A stretch of DNA of 64,000 nucleotides. Source: Flavobacteriaceae bacterium (lineage in GTDB: Bacteria; Bacteroidota; Bacteroidia; Flavobacteriales; Flavobacteriaceae). The first letter of the stretch is position 1, and the number at the start of each line of letters is the position of its first letter. Both the position numbers and the translations under genes were made by a program. A model generated the notes under the pieces. That model was given only the letters and a program-made list of their open reading frames with translations, was not told the DNA's origin and ran no database searches. Location of the stretch: the NCBI GenBank assembly GCA_002702745.1, contig PABM01000011.1, forward strand, positions 54,830 through 118,829. Direction: 5' to 3'. This document shows, piece after piece, positions 54,601-62,301 of this stretch.

Positions 54601-54732
54601 AAGAATACTTTTATATAGCTCAAAATTATTTGAATTGAACAGAAGAATGAGATAGTCTCTAACCAAACTAAATGTCTTTCCTGTACCAGCCGAAGCATTG
54701 TAAATATTAAAATAGTTTGTGTTAATCATCAA
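51616..54732 (-). CDS. AddA/RecB-like UvrD-family helicase-nuclease
   Basis: 1038 residues. SF1 helicase motifs in order: NASAGTGKTFSLVRDYL (Walker A Lys19), AITFTNKAVNEMKGR (Ia), FFIDEFQDTSKMQWE (II), LAGDPKQSIYRWRGGD (III), LNTNFRSAKEI (IV), VEIITIHKSKGLEFPVVIYP (V) and LLYVVLTRAIKELHI (VI). A C-terminal nuclease has VLVPDRLVFL and VVIIDYKTGKENE. It unwinds and resects DNA ends with the AddB-like protein for homologous recombination. The MM start is ambiguous by one codon. Divergent from sod across 75 bp. Confidence 0.92.
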   Translation of the reverse strand: MMINTNYFNIYNASAGTGKTFSLVRDYLILLFNSNNFELYKSILAITFTNKAVNEMKGRIIRYLINYSNSIDPDEVMIKEIAKVSGLTKKEIFTKSSIILKNLLKNYGSFEILTIDKLTQKIVRNFTYELGIDAKYEIELDQNEVINQAVDNLISKIELNDERSKNIINFSSEKTQNDKSWDITKDLKDIAELIFDENNFSELDYLKDSEVNDFERWKKNLRRKIKKTNSETKIIARNAIKIIDEREISHDSFLFKSVPKHFIKISHGELDNLYNNQIEKNLTEGNLYPKRITEKDKINIEKIRINLLDIYKSCKTNIFKIKLYENILNNLSPLSILSEIKKEIELLKKEGNFILISEFNKLINEEIKNQPAPFIYEKIGTKFSHFFIDEFQDTSKMQWENLKPLIENSLSSDNSSLTLAGDPKQSIYRWRGGDVDEFMNLLINESPFYCEKTTIDLNTNFRSAKEIISFNNSLFKHISTLFADNFKLAEILNFPDQNSFKKERGYINLKFHDKNDEIKSDKFYNTQILSNVRDLVSRGYLYKDICIIVRKKKEGILVGDYLTENNIPIISSEVLRLSSSPQVSLIINLIRYHVDSSDFNKIKFCESLCELNFIDQIKEDFLIETFDKDFSDIKKQVIIDKFNFDFNRLNRTSIYEAIEYIIDEFGIMNDGNSYVQFFLDFALDYSNKYQTGLNEFIEQFEEKKEKLNIINPQGINAVEIITIHKSKGLEFPVVIYPYANINIHGDLNPKTWIDIKNDDNFGLQKSIININKDLEKIDGDLYSSYRNKLEVDNINLLYVVLTRAIKELHIISEKNLDSKGNENINYFSGIFISYLKNIGVWEDSKMSYEFGDKVNVKSDSIISRNIIHKQFEVNSRIKQNILINSKNTDSWINELSEAQEEGNIFHQIMEEVNSKKEISIVLNRFYQSGSIGLSDMKNYEQKILQIVNHPGLKKYYNGDLVSYNEREIISKKGFVLVPDRLVFLNNTDVVIIDYKTGKENESHKIQLKKYKSMLEEMNFKVAEKILVYVNEKIKINKC

Positions 54733-54754
54733 AAATACAAGTTAATGATAGTTG

Positions 54755-54787
54755 TTGATTTTTGATAAATTTTTTATTGTAAATTTG
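54755..54787 (+). promoter_or_regulatory. Flavobacterial promoter of sod
   Basis: TTG (54755-54757), 22-nt spacer, TAAATTTG (54780-54787), 20 bp before ATG 54808: full flavobacterial consensus. Confidence 0.75.
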
Positions 54788-54807
54788 GGATATAAATACA
54801 ATAATAT

Positions 54808-55410
54808 ATGAGCTTTAGTTTACCTAAATTAGAATATTCTTATGATGCCTTAGAGCCTCATATTGATGCTAGGACAATGGAAATTCACCATTCAAAACAT
54901 CATCAAGGTTATACCAATAAACTTAATTCAGCTATCAAAGGATCAGAAAATGAATCAAAGGATATCCATGATATTTTATCTAGCCTTGACATGAATAATA
55001 TGGCGTTAAGAAATAATGCTGGTGGTTATTACAATCACAAAATATTTTGGGAAGTAATGAATCCAAATAAAGAAAATGTTATGTCTGAAGGTTTAAAAAC
55101 TGCAATTGATAAAGCATTTGGCTCTTTTGAAGCGTTTAAAGATGCTTTTTCTAAAGCTGCTGCAACAAGATTTGGTTCAGGATGGGCATGGCTTTGTGTC
55201 AAAAACGGACAACTTGAAGTATGTTCCACCCCAAATCAGGACAATCCTTTGATGCCAAATGGATGTGGAGGAACACCAATATTAGGGCTTGATGTTTGGG
55301 AGCATGCATACTATTTAAATTATCAGAACAGAAGACCAGACTATATCAATGCTTTTTTTGATGTAATAAATTGGGGAGTAATTTCAGAAAAATTTGAGCA
55401 GTCCTTTTAA
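54808..55410 (+). CDS. sodA: Superoxide dismutase (Mn/Fe type)
   Basis: 200 residues, normal length. Metal ligands: His27 (EIHHSKHH), His77 ([10 protein letters not shown]), Asp162 and His166 ([19 protein letters not shown]). GGYYNH at the second ligand and STPNQDNPL with the outer-sphere Gln144 are manganese-type marks, although flavobacterial enzymes may accept either metal. No signal peptide, so cytoplasmic. It removes superoxide from aerobic metabolism. Its stop interlocks with the PurF paralogue through TTAA (55407-55410). Confidence 0.95.
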   Translation: MSFSLPKLEYSYDALEPHIDARTMEIHHSKHHQGYTNKLNSAIKGSENESKDIHDILSSLDMNNMALRNNAGGYYNHKIFWEVMNPNKENVMSEGLKTAIDKAFGSFEAFKDAFSKAAATRFGSGWAWLCVKNGQLEVCSTPNQDNPLMPNGCGGTPILGLDVWEHAYYLNYQNRRPDYINAFFDVINWGVISEKFEQSF

Positions 55411-57302
55411 TAGGCTCTTTTTTTATTTCCTTCGTAAAAGTTTACAAATGCCGTATTTACAACTCTGTTTCCACCAGGTGTTGGGTAGTTTCCTGTGAAG
55501 TACCAATCACCCGTTGAATTTGGACATGCTATGTGTAAATTTTCTATAGACTGAAAAATGATTTTAACATCTCTTTTTTCTAAATGTGAACTTAGTAATT
55601 CGGTTATTTTGTCAGAAATTTCTTGGGCTGAAAATAAATCATAAATAGCTTTTACACGATTTTTCATTTTACTATCCTCTAACTCAAGTTCAATTTTACA
55701 TTTTTTATAAACATCTTTTACTAAAGAATTCTTACCTCGGTCTTTTAATAGTTCAAGCGCTGCGTTAAAGGCCACAAGGCTTTCCAAATTAGCCATATCA
55801 ATTCCATAACAGTCTGGGTATCTGATTTGTGGAGCAGATGAAACAATTACTATTTTTTTAGGGTCTAATCTGTCTAACATTTTTAGGATGCTCTTTTTTA
55901 GGGTAGTCCCTCTTACAATACTATCGTCAATGATTACTAAAGTATCATTTTTATTTACCACTCCATAAGTGATATCATAAACGTGCTCAACTAAATCATC
56001 TCGACTATCATCCTCAGTGATAAATGTTCTTAATTTAACATCTTTTACAGCTATTTTTTCTATTCTTGGTCTAACGGATAAAATTTCTTTTATCTTATCT
56101 TCAGAAAGACCTTTTTTACCTATGATTTCTTCACTTTTTCTTGAATTGAGGTATTCTTCAACGCTTTCAATCATTCCAAAGAAAGATGTTTCAGCAGTAT
56201 TTGGAATATATGAAAAGACAGTTTGTTTAATATTATAATTTATCTCCTCTAATACTGTAGGCATTAATAATTTTCCGAGATCTTTCCTTTCTTGATATAT
56301 ATTTGCATCATTTCCCCTAGAAAAGTAAATTCTCTCAAATGAACAGGATTTATTTTCTTTAGCTTTGATTACACTCTTTATTTTAGTGGTACCATTGCTT
56401 TTTATGACGATTGCATTTCCAGGATCTAATTCTTTAATCATTTTTTGCCCAACATTGAATGCAGTTTGAATTGCTGGTTTTTCAGATGCAACAACAACAA
56501 TCTCATCATCTTTATAATAGTATGCAGGCCTTATACCGTTAGGATCCCTCAGCACAAAAGAATCACCATGGCCCAATATACCCCCAATTACATATCCTCC
56601 ATCCCATTTTTTTGAAGCTTTTTTTAGAATTTTAAAAATGTTTAGTTTCTCTGAAATTAGCGATGAACATTCCTGTTTATTTAACCCCTCTTTTTTAAAA
56701 TCTTTATACATTTTTCTTACTGCATCGTCGAGGAAATGTCCAATTTTTTCCATAATAATTACTGTGTCGGTATATTCTTTAGGATGTTGCCCTAATTCAA
56801 TCAAGCTATTAAAAAGCTCATTTGAATTTGTCATGTTAAAGTTCCCAGCTAAAATTAAATTTCGATGTTTCCAATTATTTTGTCTAAGAAAAGGATGCAC
56901 ATTTTCAACACTATTTCCTCCAAAGGTTCCATATCTAACATGACCTAACAAAACTTCAGCTAAATAAGGTACTTTTGACTTTAATTTTTCAATATCATCA
57001 ACAATAGCTGGGTTTGATTTAAGTTCAGAGTTAATTCTTTCATTTATTTTGCCAAAAACATCTTGAATTGGTTGCTTTTCGGTAGATCTGATTCTACTAA
57101 TAAATCTTTTACCAGGCTTAACATCAAGTTTTATCGAAGCAAAACCGGCTCCATCTTGACCTCTGTTATGCTGTTTTTCCATTAGCAGATACATTTTATT
57201 TATTCCATAAAATGAACTACCATATTTTTTTTTGTAAAATTCTAGTGGCTTAAGTAGTCTTATGTGGCCGATACCACATTCGTGTTTTATAGCATCACTC
57301 AT
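55407..57302 (-). CDS. Amidophosphoribosyltransferase-like protein, long form
   Basis: 631 residues, about 130 more than classic PurF. The class II glutamine amidotransferase domain starts at Cys9 in [12 protein letters not shown], so an eight-residue propeptide ending in Glu must be removed. [23 protein letters not shown] and [13 protein letters not shown] follow. The phosphoribosyltransferase domain (about 300-510) has [12 protein letters not shown] and [12 protein letters not shown], the PRPP loop. Bacteroidota often carry this long paralogue as well as a standard purF. It may make phosphoribosylamine or have a related role. Next to it are PfkB, RNase H1 and PurN genes. Confidence 0.85.
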   Translation of the reverse strand: MSDAIKHECGIGHIRLLKPLEFYKKKYGSSFYGINKMYLLMEKQHNRGQDGAGFASIKLDVKPGKRFISRIRSTEKQPIQDVFGKINERINSELKSNPAIVDDIEKLKSKVPYLAEVLLGHVRYGTFGGNSVENVHPFLRQNNWKHRNLILAGNFNMTNSNELFNSLIELGQHPKEYTDTVIIMEKIGHFLDDAVRKMYKDFKKEGLNKQECSSLISEKLNIFKILKKASKKWDGGYVIGGILGHGDSFVLRDPNGIRPAYYYKDDEIVVVASEKPAIQTAFNVGQKMIKELDPGNAIVIKSNGTTKIKSVIKAKENKSCSFERIYFSRGNDANIYQERKDLGKLLMPTVLEEINYNIKQTVFSYIPNTAETSFFGMIESVEEYLNSRKSEEIIGKKGLSEDKIKEILSVRPRIEKIAVKDVKLRTFITEDDSRDDLVEHVYDITYGVVNKNDTLVIIDDSIVRGTTLKKSILKMLDRLDPKKIVIVSSAPQIRYPDCYGIDMANLESLVAFNAALELLKDRGKNSLVKDVYKKCKIELELEDSKMKNRVKAIYDLFSAQEISDKITELLSSHLEKRDVKIIFQSIENLHIACPNSTGDWYFTGNYPTPGGNRVVNTAFVNFYEGNKKRAY

Positions 57303-57353
57303 TATCTAACAGTATGCATACAAAAAAACAAAATAAATATTTAAAAAAGACAT

Positions 57354-58262
57354 TTAATTATTATGTTTTTTAATAAAATTTATTCGTGCATTAATTTCCT
57401 CTTTTGGGATTTCTAACATATTTTCTACACCAAACTTTTCAACACAAAATGATGCAATTGCATTAGCATAAATTAATGCATTTGAAATTGAGCTAAAAGA
57501 ATAATTTTTTGAGTGAGCTAAGTGAGATGCAAAAGCACCTGCAAAAGAATCACCAGCACCGGTAGGGTCAACAACTTTTTTGACTTTAAAAGACGGACAG
57601 AAAAACTCAGACTCATCAGAGTATAGTGTAGCACCAAACTCACCCTTTTTCATAACAATATATTTTGGTCCCATTTTAAGAATTTTTTTTATTCCAAGGT
57701 CATAATTTATACAGCCAGACAATTGAATTACTTCTTCATCATTAATACATATTAGGTCAACTTTTGAAATAATTTTCATCAGGTTGTCTAAATTGTGATC
57801 CATCCAAAAATTCATTGTATCAAGCATAATAAAATCAGGTTTATTCTTAAATTGAGATACAATACTTAATTGAACTTTCGGGTCAAGATTCCCCAAAACC
57901 AACACATCAGGATTTTTAAAATTTTCAGGGATTTTAGGATCAAAATCAGCTAGCACATTTACTTGAGTTTCTAAAGTATCCCTCTTGTTCATATTATCGT
58001 GATATTTTCCGGACCAAAAGAAACTTTTACCGTTTTTTTCAATTTGAACCTCAGAAATATCAATTTCTTTTGAAATAAGAAGCTGTAGATAACTTTCTGG
58101 AAAGTCATTACCAATTATTGAAACAATAGCGCAATCAACATTTTTTGTTTTTGCAGCAAGACCTGCGAATGGTGCTGACCCCCCTATAACCCTTTCAACT
58201 TTTCCGAATGGAGTTTCAATTGTATCAAATGCTAATGTCCCAACTACTATTATTTTACTCAT
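57354..58262 (-). CDS. PfkB-family sugar/nucleoside kinase
   Basis: 302 residues. IIVVGTLAFDTIETPFG and RVIGGSAPFAGLAA are the N-terminal PfkB segments; VVDPTGAGDSFAGAFASHLA (about residue 228-247) holds the anion hole and catalytic Asp of the second PfkB signature. Substrate could be a ribonucleoside, ribose or other sugar. Its position between a PurF-like gene and RNase H1/PurN favours a nucleoside such as adenosine or inosine (inference). 51 bp separate it from the PurF-like gene and 9 bp from rnhA. Confidence 0.85.
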   Translation of the reverse strand: MSKIIVVGTLAFDTIETPFGKVERVIGGSAPFAGLAAKTKNVDCAIVSIIGNDFPESYLQLLISKEIDISEVQIEKNGKSFFWSGKYHDNMNKRDTLETQVNVLADFDPKIPENFKNPDVLVLGNLDPKVQLSIVSQFKNKPDFIMLDTMNFWMDHNLDNLMKIISKVDLICINDEEVIQLSGCINYDLGIKKILKMGPKYIVMKKGEFGATLYSDESEFFCPSFKVKKVVDPTGAGDSFAGAFASHLAHSKNYSFSSISNALIYANAIASFCVEKFGVENMLEIPKEEINARINFIKKHNN

Positions 58263-58271
58263 ATAATTAAT

Positions 58272-58883
58272 CTATTTTCTGCCAAAATCAGCAGGAATTT
58301 CTCCCCAATTTTTTGTATCCCACTTTTTTATAACAACGGAATAATTATTTTCTTTTAGCCATGTGATTGCTCTTTCTACTAAAACAAAAACCTCTTCATT
58401 TTCTTTATTTCTTTTCAATTTAGTGTTACAAAATTTTTTCCGTACCCAGCTCATTGCGGTGATTGAGTCAGAATAAATAAGTTTTTTATTTGACTGTTTT
58501 TCCAAAATCGCTATCCCATGAACTAAAGCTAAAAACTCACCAATGTTATTTGTGGCATTATTAAATGGTCCCATTTTAAATAAGATTTTTTTTGTATTGG
58601 TATCTACTCCCTGATACTCCATTACTCCAGGATTACCACTAGATGCAGCATCTACAGAAATTGAATTGAATTCAGGACCCTTTGAAACATTCTTAAAATC
58701 TAAACTTTGCTTATATTCTTCATAACCCTGATCAAAAGCTTTTTTAGCCTCCTCTAGATCGCTGAAACTTTTAAATAATGCACCCTTTACATTTTTTATT
58801 TCACTCTGACATTTCTCCCAAGATTTATAAACACCGGGGCTATTTCCTTTCCAAACAACATAAAATTTATGTTTACCCATCAA
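58272..58883 (-). CDS. rnhA: Ribonuclease H1 with N-terminal hybrid-binding domain
   Basis: 203 residues. Residues 5-55 (KFYVVWKGNSPGVYKSWEKC, FKSFSDLEEAKKAF) form the RNA-DNA hybrid-binding domain of eukaryote-type RNase H1. The catalytic domain has Asp78 (ISVDAASSGNPG), Glu116 (NNIGEFLAL), Asp139 (LIYSDSITA) and Asp199 (PADFG). It degrades RNA in hybrids during replication and repair. The first two codons are both ATG; the second (MGKHKF) may be used. Its start overlaps the end of purN by 11 bp. Confidence 0.92.
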   Translation of the reverse strand: MMGKHKFYVVWKGNSPGVYKSWEKCQSEIKNVKGALFKSFSDLEEAKKAFDQGYEEYKQSLDFKNVSKGPEFNSISVDAASSGNPGVMEYQGVDTNTKKILFKMGPFNNATNNIGEFLALVHGIAILEKQSNKKLIYSDSITAMSWVRKKFCNTKLKRNKENEEVFVLVERAITWLKENNYSVVIKKWDTKNWGEIPADFGRK

Positions 58884-59469
58884 TTAAATTGTTAAGTAGT
58901 TTTTCTATCATTAAAGGGAAATATTTCATCTCAAGCTTATGAATCTCCTTTGAAAGATTTAAAGCGTTAGTTGGATATATTATTTCGATACTTTTCTGAA
59001 AAATAATCTTTCCTTCATCATAATATTTATTTACATAATGAATGGAAATTCCACTTTTGGATTCCTTATTCTCTATAACTTTTTTATGAACATTCATTCC
59101 ATACATTCCTTTACCTCCATATTTAGGTAGCAAAGAAGGGTGAATATTTACAATTTTTTGTGGAAAATTATCAATAATTTGTTCGGGAACTTTTAAAAGA
59201 AACCCCGCTAAAATGATTAATGAAGGATCAATCAATTTGATTTTTTCCAACAGGCTATTTTTATTCAGTTCTTCCTTACTTAGCACTAAATAAGGAACAT
59301 TTAATTTAACACATCTTTCAATTACTCCTGCTTCTGAATTATTTGTTGCAACTATCCAGTTAATTTCTTTGTGTTTTTTTTTAAAGTATGTTATAAGATT
59401 TTCAGCATTAGACCCATTCCCAGAAGCAAAAATTAAAATACTAACTTTTTTATCAGAATTAATGTTCAC
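58873..59469 (-). CDS. purN: Phosphoribosylglycinamide formyltransferase
   Basis: 198 residues. SILIFASGNGSNAENLI is the phosphate-binding start, and NNSEAGVIERC, LAGFLLKVPEQII and VNIHPSLLPKYGG carry the formyl-transfer His and neighbours. SGISIHYVNKYYDEGKIIFQ matches the folate-binding loop with the catalytic Asp. It formylates GAR with 10-formyl-THF in purine synthesis. It is first in a purN-rnhA-pfkB-purF-like minus-strand run and diverges from acpP across 83 bp. Confidence 0.94.
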   Translation of the reverse strand: MNINSDKKVSILIFASGNGSNAENLITYFKKKHKEINWIVATNNSEAGVIERCVKLNVPYLVLSKEELNKNSLLEKIKLIDPSLIILAGFLLKVPEQIIDNFPQKIVNIHPSLLPKYGGKGMYGMNVHKKVIENKESKSGISIHYVNKYYDEGKIIFQKSIEIIYPTNALNLSKEIHKLEMKYFPLMIEKLLNNLIDG

Positions 59470-59483
59470 AATTTTTTTTTGAA

Positions 59484-59516
59484 TTGGTTAAATTAAAATA
59501 AAGTTTTTTATTTTTG
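59484..59516 (+). promoter_or_regulatory. Flavobacterial promoter of acpP-fabF-rnc operon
   Basis: TTG (59484-59486), 22-nt spacer, TATTTTTG (59509-59516), 36 bp before ATG 59553: full flavobacterial consensus. Confidence 0.75.
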
Positions 59517-59552
59517 CACTTTAACAAAATTATAAATTAAAAAAACAAAGTT

Positions 59553-59783
59553 ATGTCAGATATCGCATCAAAAGTAAAAGCTATTATCGTAGATAAATTA
59601 GGAGTAGATGAAAGTGAAGTTGTCAACGAAGCAAGTTTCACTAATGACCTTGGAGCAGATTCACTTGATACTGTGGAATTAATTATGGAATTTGAAAAAG
59701 AATTTGATATTCAAATCCCAGATGATCAGGCTGAAAATATAGCAACTGTCGGTCAAGCGATTTCTTATATAGAGAATTCATAA
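59553..59783 (+). CDS. acpP: Acyl carrier protein
   Basis: 76 residues, acidic. The phosphopantetheine serine is Ser37 in [20 protein letters not shown], the exact AcpP signature. It carries growing acyl chains for fatty acid and lipid A synthesis. fabF follows after 9 bp. Full promoter upstream. Confidence 0.98.
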   Translation: MSDIASKVKAIIVDKLGVDESEVVNEASFTNDLGADSLDTVELIMEFEKEFDIQIPDDQAENIATVGQAISYIENS

Positions 59784-59792
59784 TATTTTTTT

Positions 59793-61043
59793 ATGGCTTT
59801 AAAGAGGGTAGTTGTTACTGGTCTTGGAGCTCTCACCCCAATTGGGAACAATCTTAATGATTTTTGGACTGGCCTTATTGAAGGTAAAAGTGGTGCAGCA
59901 CCAATCACATATTTTGATACTGAAAAATTCAAAACGAAGTTTGCTTGCGAATTAAAAGACTTTGATATTTCTATTCATCTTGATAGGAAACAGCAAAGAA
60001 AAATGGATAGATTCACCCAATATGGTATGGTTTCAACAAAAGAAGCAATACAAGATTCCGGATTAGATTTAGAAAAAATTGATAAGTTACGTGTTGGTGT
60101 AATATGGGGATCTGGTATTGGAGGAATTGAAACTTTTCAAAATCAAATGCTAGACCACGCCTCTGGAGATGGAACTCCTAGATTCAGCCCATTTTTTATC
60201 CCTAAAATGATTGCCGATATAACTCCTGGTTATATTTCTATGAATTATGGATTTATGGGGCCAAACTATACAACTGTTTCTGCTTGTGCTTCAAGTGCAA
60301 ATGCTATGGTTGACGCTTTGAATTATATAAGATTAGGTTATTGTGATGTTATTGTAACTGGCGGTAGTGAAGCTGGGGTAAATATTGCCGGAATGGCAGG
60401 ATTTAATGCTATGCATGCACTTTCAACCAGAAATGATTCACCCGAATCTGCATCTAGACCTTTTGATTCTACTCGTGATGGTTTTGTATTAGGTGAAGGT
60501 TCTGGAACTTTAATTCTTGAAGAATACGAACATGCTAAGGCAAGAGGTGCAAAGATTTATGCAGAATTTCTTGGAGGTGGTCTGTCATCAGATGCCCATC
60601 ACATTACTGCTCCTCACCCTGAAGGAAATGGCGTAAAGGCTGTAATAAAAAATTGTATAAATGACTCAAAAGTTAGTATCAATGACGTTGATTTAATTAA
60701 TACTCACGGTACTTCTACTCCTTTAGGTGATGTGGCTGAATTAAAAGCCATTGATTATATTTTTGGAGATCATGCTCAAAATATTAATATTAATTCGACT
60801 AAGTCAATGACAGGCCATCTGTTAGGTGCTGCTGGAGCTGTTGAAGCAATTTCGATTATATTATCTCTCCAAAATGGTATTGTACCTCCTACCATTAATC
60901 ACCATAACATAGATGAAAATATCAATCCAAAGTTAAATTTAACCTTAAATAAAGCACAAAAAAGAGATGCAAAAATCGGCATGAGTAATACATTCGGTTT
61001 TGGTGGGCATAACGCATGTGTATTGTTTAAAAAATGGGATTAA
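59793..61043 (+). CDS. fabF: 3-oxoacyl-[acyl-carrier-protein] synthase II
   Basis: 416 residues, usual length. VVVTGLGALTPIGNN at the start; catalytic Cys165 in TVSACASSANAM; His in LINTHGTSTPLGD and in KSMTGHLLGAAGA; NTFGFGGHNACVLF near the end. It condenses malonyl-ACP with acyl-ACP in chain elongation. rnc begins one base after its stop, so the three genes acpP, fabF and rnc are one operon. Confidence 0.98.
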   Translation: MALKRVVVTGLGALTPIGNNLNDFWTGLIEGKSGAAPITYFDTEKFKTKFACELKDFDISIHLDRKQQRKMDRFTQYGMVSTKEAIQDSGLDLEKIDKLRVGVIWGSGIGGIETFQNQMLDHASGDGTPRFSPFFIPKMIADITPGYISMNYGFMGPNYTTVSACASSANAMVDALNYIRLGYCDVIVTGGSEAGVNIAGMAGFNAMHALSTRNDSPESASRPFDSTRDGFVLGEGSGTLILEEYEHAKARGAKIYAEFLGGGLSSDAHHITAPHPEGNGVKAVIKNCINDSKVSINDVDLINTHGTSTPLGDVAELKAIDYIFGDHAQNININSTKSMTGHLLGAAGAVEAISIILSLQNGIVPPTINHHNIDENINPKLNLTLNKAQKRDAKIGMSNTFGFGGHNACVLFKKWD

Positions 61044-61044
61044 T

Positions 61045-61788
61045 ATGAATTTTAATTTTTATGAATTAATAAAATTAAAAAAGGACCCATTTTATCGACC
61101 CATTAAAAATCTCTTAAAATTTACCCCAAAATCTCTTAATTACTACAAAAGAGCTTTTACTCATCGTTCATCAAACAAAAAAGATTTAAATGGAGTAGCT
61201 GTTAACTATGAGAGATTAGAGTTTCTGGGCGATTCTATTTTAAGTTCAATCATCTCTTCATATTTATTTAAAAATATCCCAACCGGTTCAGAGGGTTATC
61301 TTACTCAAATGAGATCAAAAATTGTTAGTAGAAACCATTTAAATGAACTTGGTTTAGAGTTAAATCTGCTACAGTTTGTTGACGCAAATATTTCGGAAGA
61401 AAACTATGGGGATAATATACATGGTAATCTCTTTGAAGCACTTATTGGCGCTATATTTCTTGACCGAGGGTATCCTCATTGTAAGAAATTCATATTTGAT
61501 CGTGTGATTAATCCTCACGTAAATCTGGAGAGACTTAAGAACAAAATTATCAGTTACAAGAGTTTATTGATAGAGTGGTGTCAAAAACACAAGAAGCTTT
61601 ATAATTACGAAACCTTTGAAGATTCCGGAAATGACAAGATAAAGCACTTTTCTGTAAAACTTTCTATAGATAATAAAGTTATAGCTAAAGCAAGGGATAC
61701 TTCAAAGAAAAAAGCGGAGGAAAAAGCGTCAAAAAGAGCATTTTTCATGTTTCAAGAAGATATTTTAAAATATCAAAATCAAAATTGA
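61045..61788 (+). CDS. rnc: Ribonuclease III
   Basis: 247 residues from ATG 61045, one base after fabF. The frame is open back to 61000, but that part overlaps fabF. The catalytic helix is NYERLEFLGDSILSSIIS, then LTQMRSKIVSR and GNLFEALIGAIFLDRGY with the second acidic set. A C-terminal dsRNA-binding domain (about 170-240: SYKSLLIEWCQKHKK, KKKAEEKASKRAFF) completes it. It processes rRNA precursors and other double-stranded RNA. Placement after fabF is the usual flavobacterial order. Confidence 0.96.
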   Translation: MNFNFYELIKLKKDPFYRPIKNLLKFTPKSLNYYKRAFTHRSSNKKDLNGVAVNYERLEFLGDSILSSIISSYLFKNIPTGSEGYLTQMRSKIVSRNHLNELGLELNLLQFVDANISEENYGDNIHGNLFEALIGAIFLDRGYPHCKKFIFDRVINPHVNLERLKNKIISYKSLLIEWCQKHKKLYNYETFEDSGNDKIKHFSVKLSIDNKVIAKARDTSKKKAEEKASKRAFFMFQEDILKYQNQN

Positions 61789-61818
61789 TAGAATAAGCTT
61801 ATCTTTATAGAGAAATTC

Positions 61819-62301
61819 ATGATTTTGAATAACCATAAATTAAACTTAAATCAATTTCCTGAAAATTATCATCTAATCGCAATTCATTCAGACTTAGACG
61901 AATTTAGATTAGCATTTTTTTTAAATAAAAAACTAAATATTAGTTTAAAAAGGAAAAACAATGATATTTATTTTGTTGAACAAGATGCAAATTACTCGCA
62001 ATATGAATATTTAGATGACACCAAATATTTAAAGTGGATTTTTTTTTCAAACAAGTCATTGGTTTCAGAAAAAAATTCTGAAGAAGATTTAAGTTTATTT
62101 AGTCAGAAAAATACTGCTTCAAATAGAATGAATCTTTTGAGCCAACAAAAGTCAGTTGACTATTTTCTTATTATAGAAAATATTGCAAATAAGACTTATG
62201 TAGATAAGGTGTTAAAAAAAATTTCAGAAATTAGTGGAGTAATAACCTCGTTTATTTCTGAGAATAAATTAGAAAACAAAGAAAATTTAATTTTTTCATG
62301 A
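61819..62301 (+). CDS. IPExxxVDY-family protein, motif partly lost
   Basis: 160 residues between rnc and pyk, the standard position of the IPExxxVDY family in Bacteroidota. The body fits: LNLNQFPENYHLIAIHSDLDEFRLAFFLNK-type N-terminus and a SVDYFLIIEN core. The name motif, usually IPE-xxx-VDYFL, reads LSQQKSVDYFL here: VDY is kept, IPE is replaced. Function of the family is unknown. The stop overlaps the pyk start by 4 bp, so expression is coupled to pyruvate kinase. Confidence 0.8.
   Translation: MILNNHKLNLNQFPENYHLIAIHSDLDEFRLAFFLNKKLNISLKRKNNDIYFVEQDANYSQYEYLDDTKYLKWIFFSNKSLVSEKNSEEDLSLFSQKNTASNRMNLLSQQKSVDYFLIIENIANKTYVDKVLKKISEISGVITSFISENKLENKENLIFS

Noticed and set aside
61000..61044. 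45-bp N-terminal extension of RNase III
   Set aside because: It is entirely inside fabF in another frame; ATG 61045 directly follows the fabF stop and gives a normal N-terminus.
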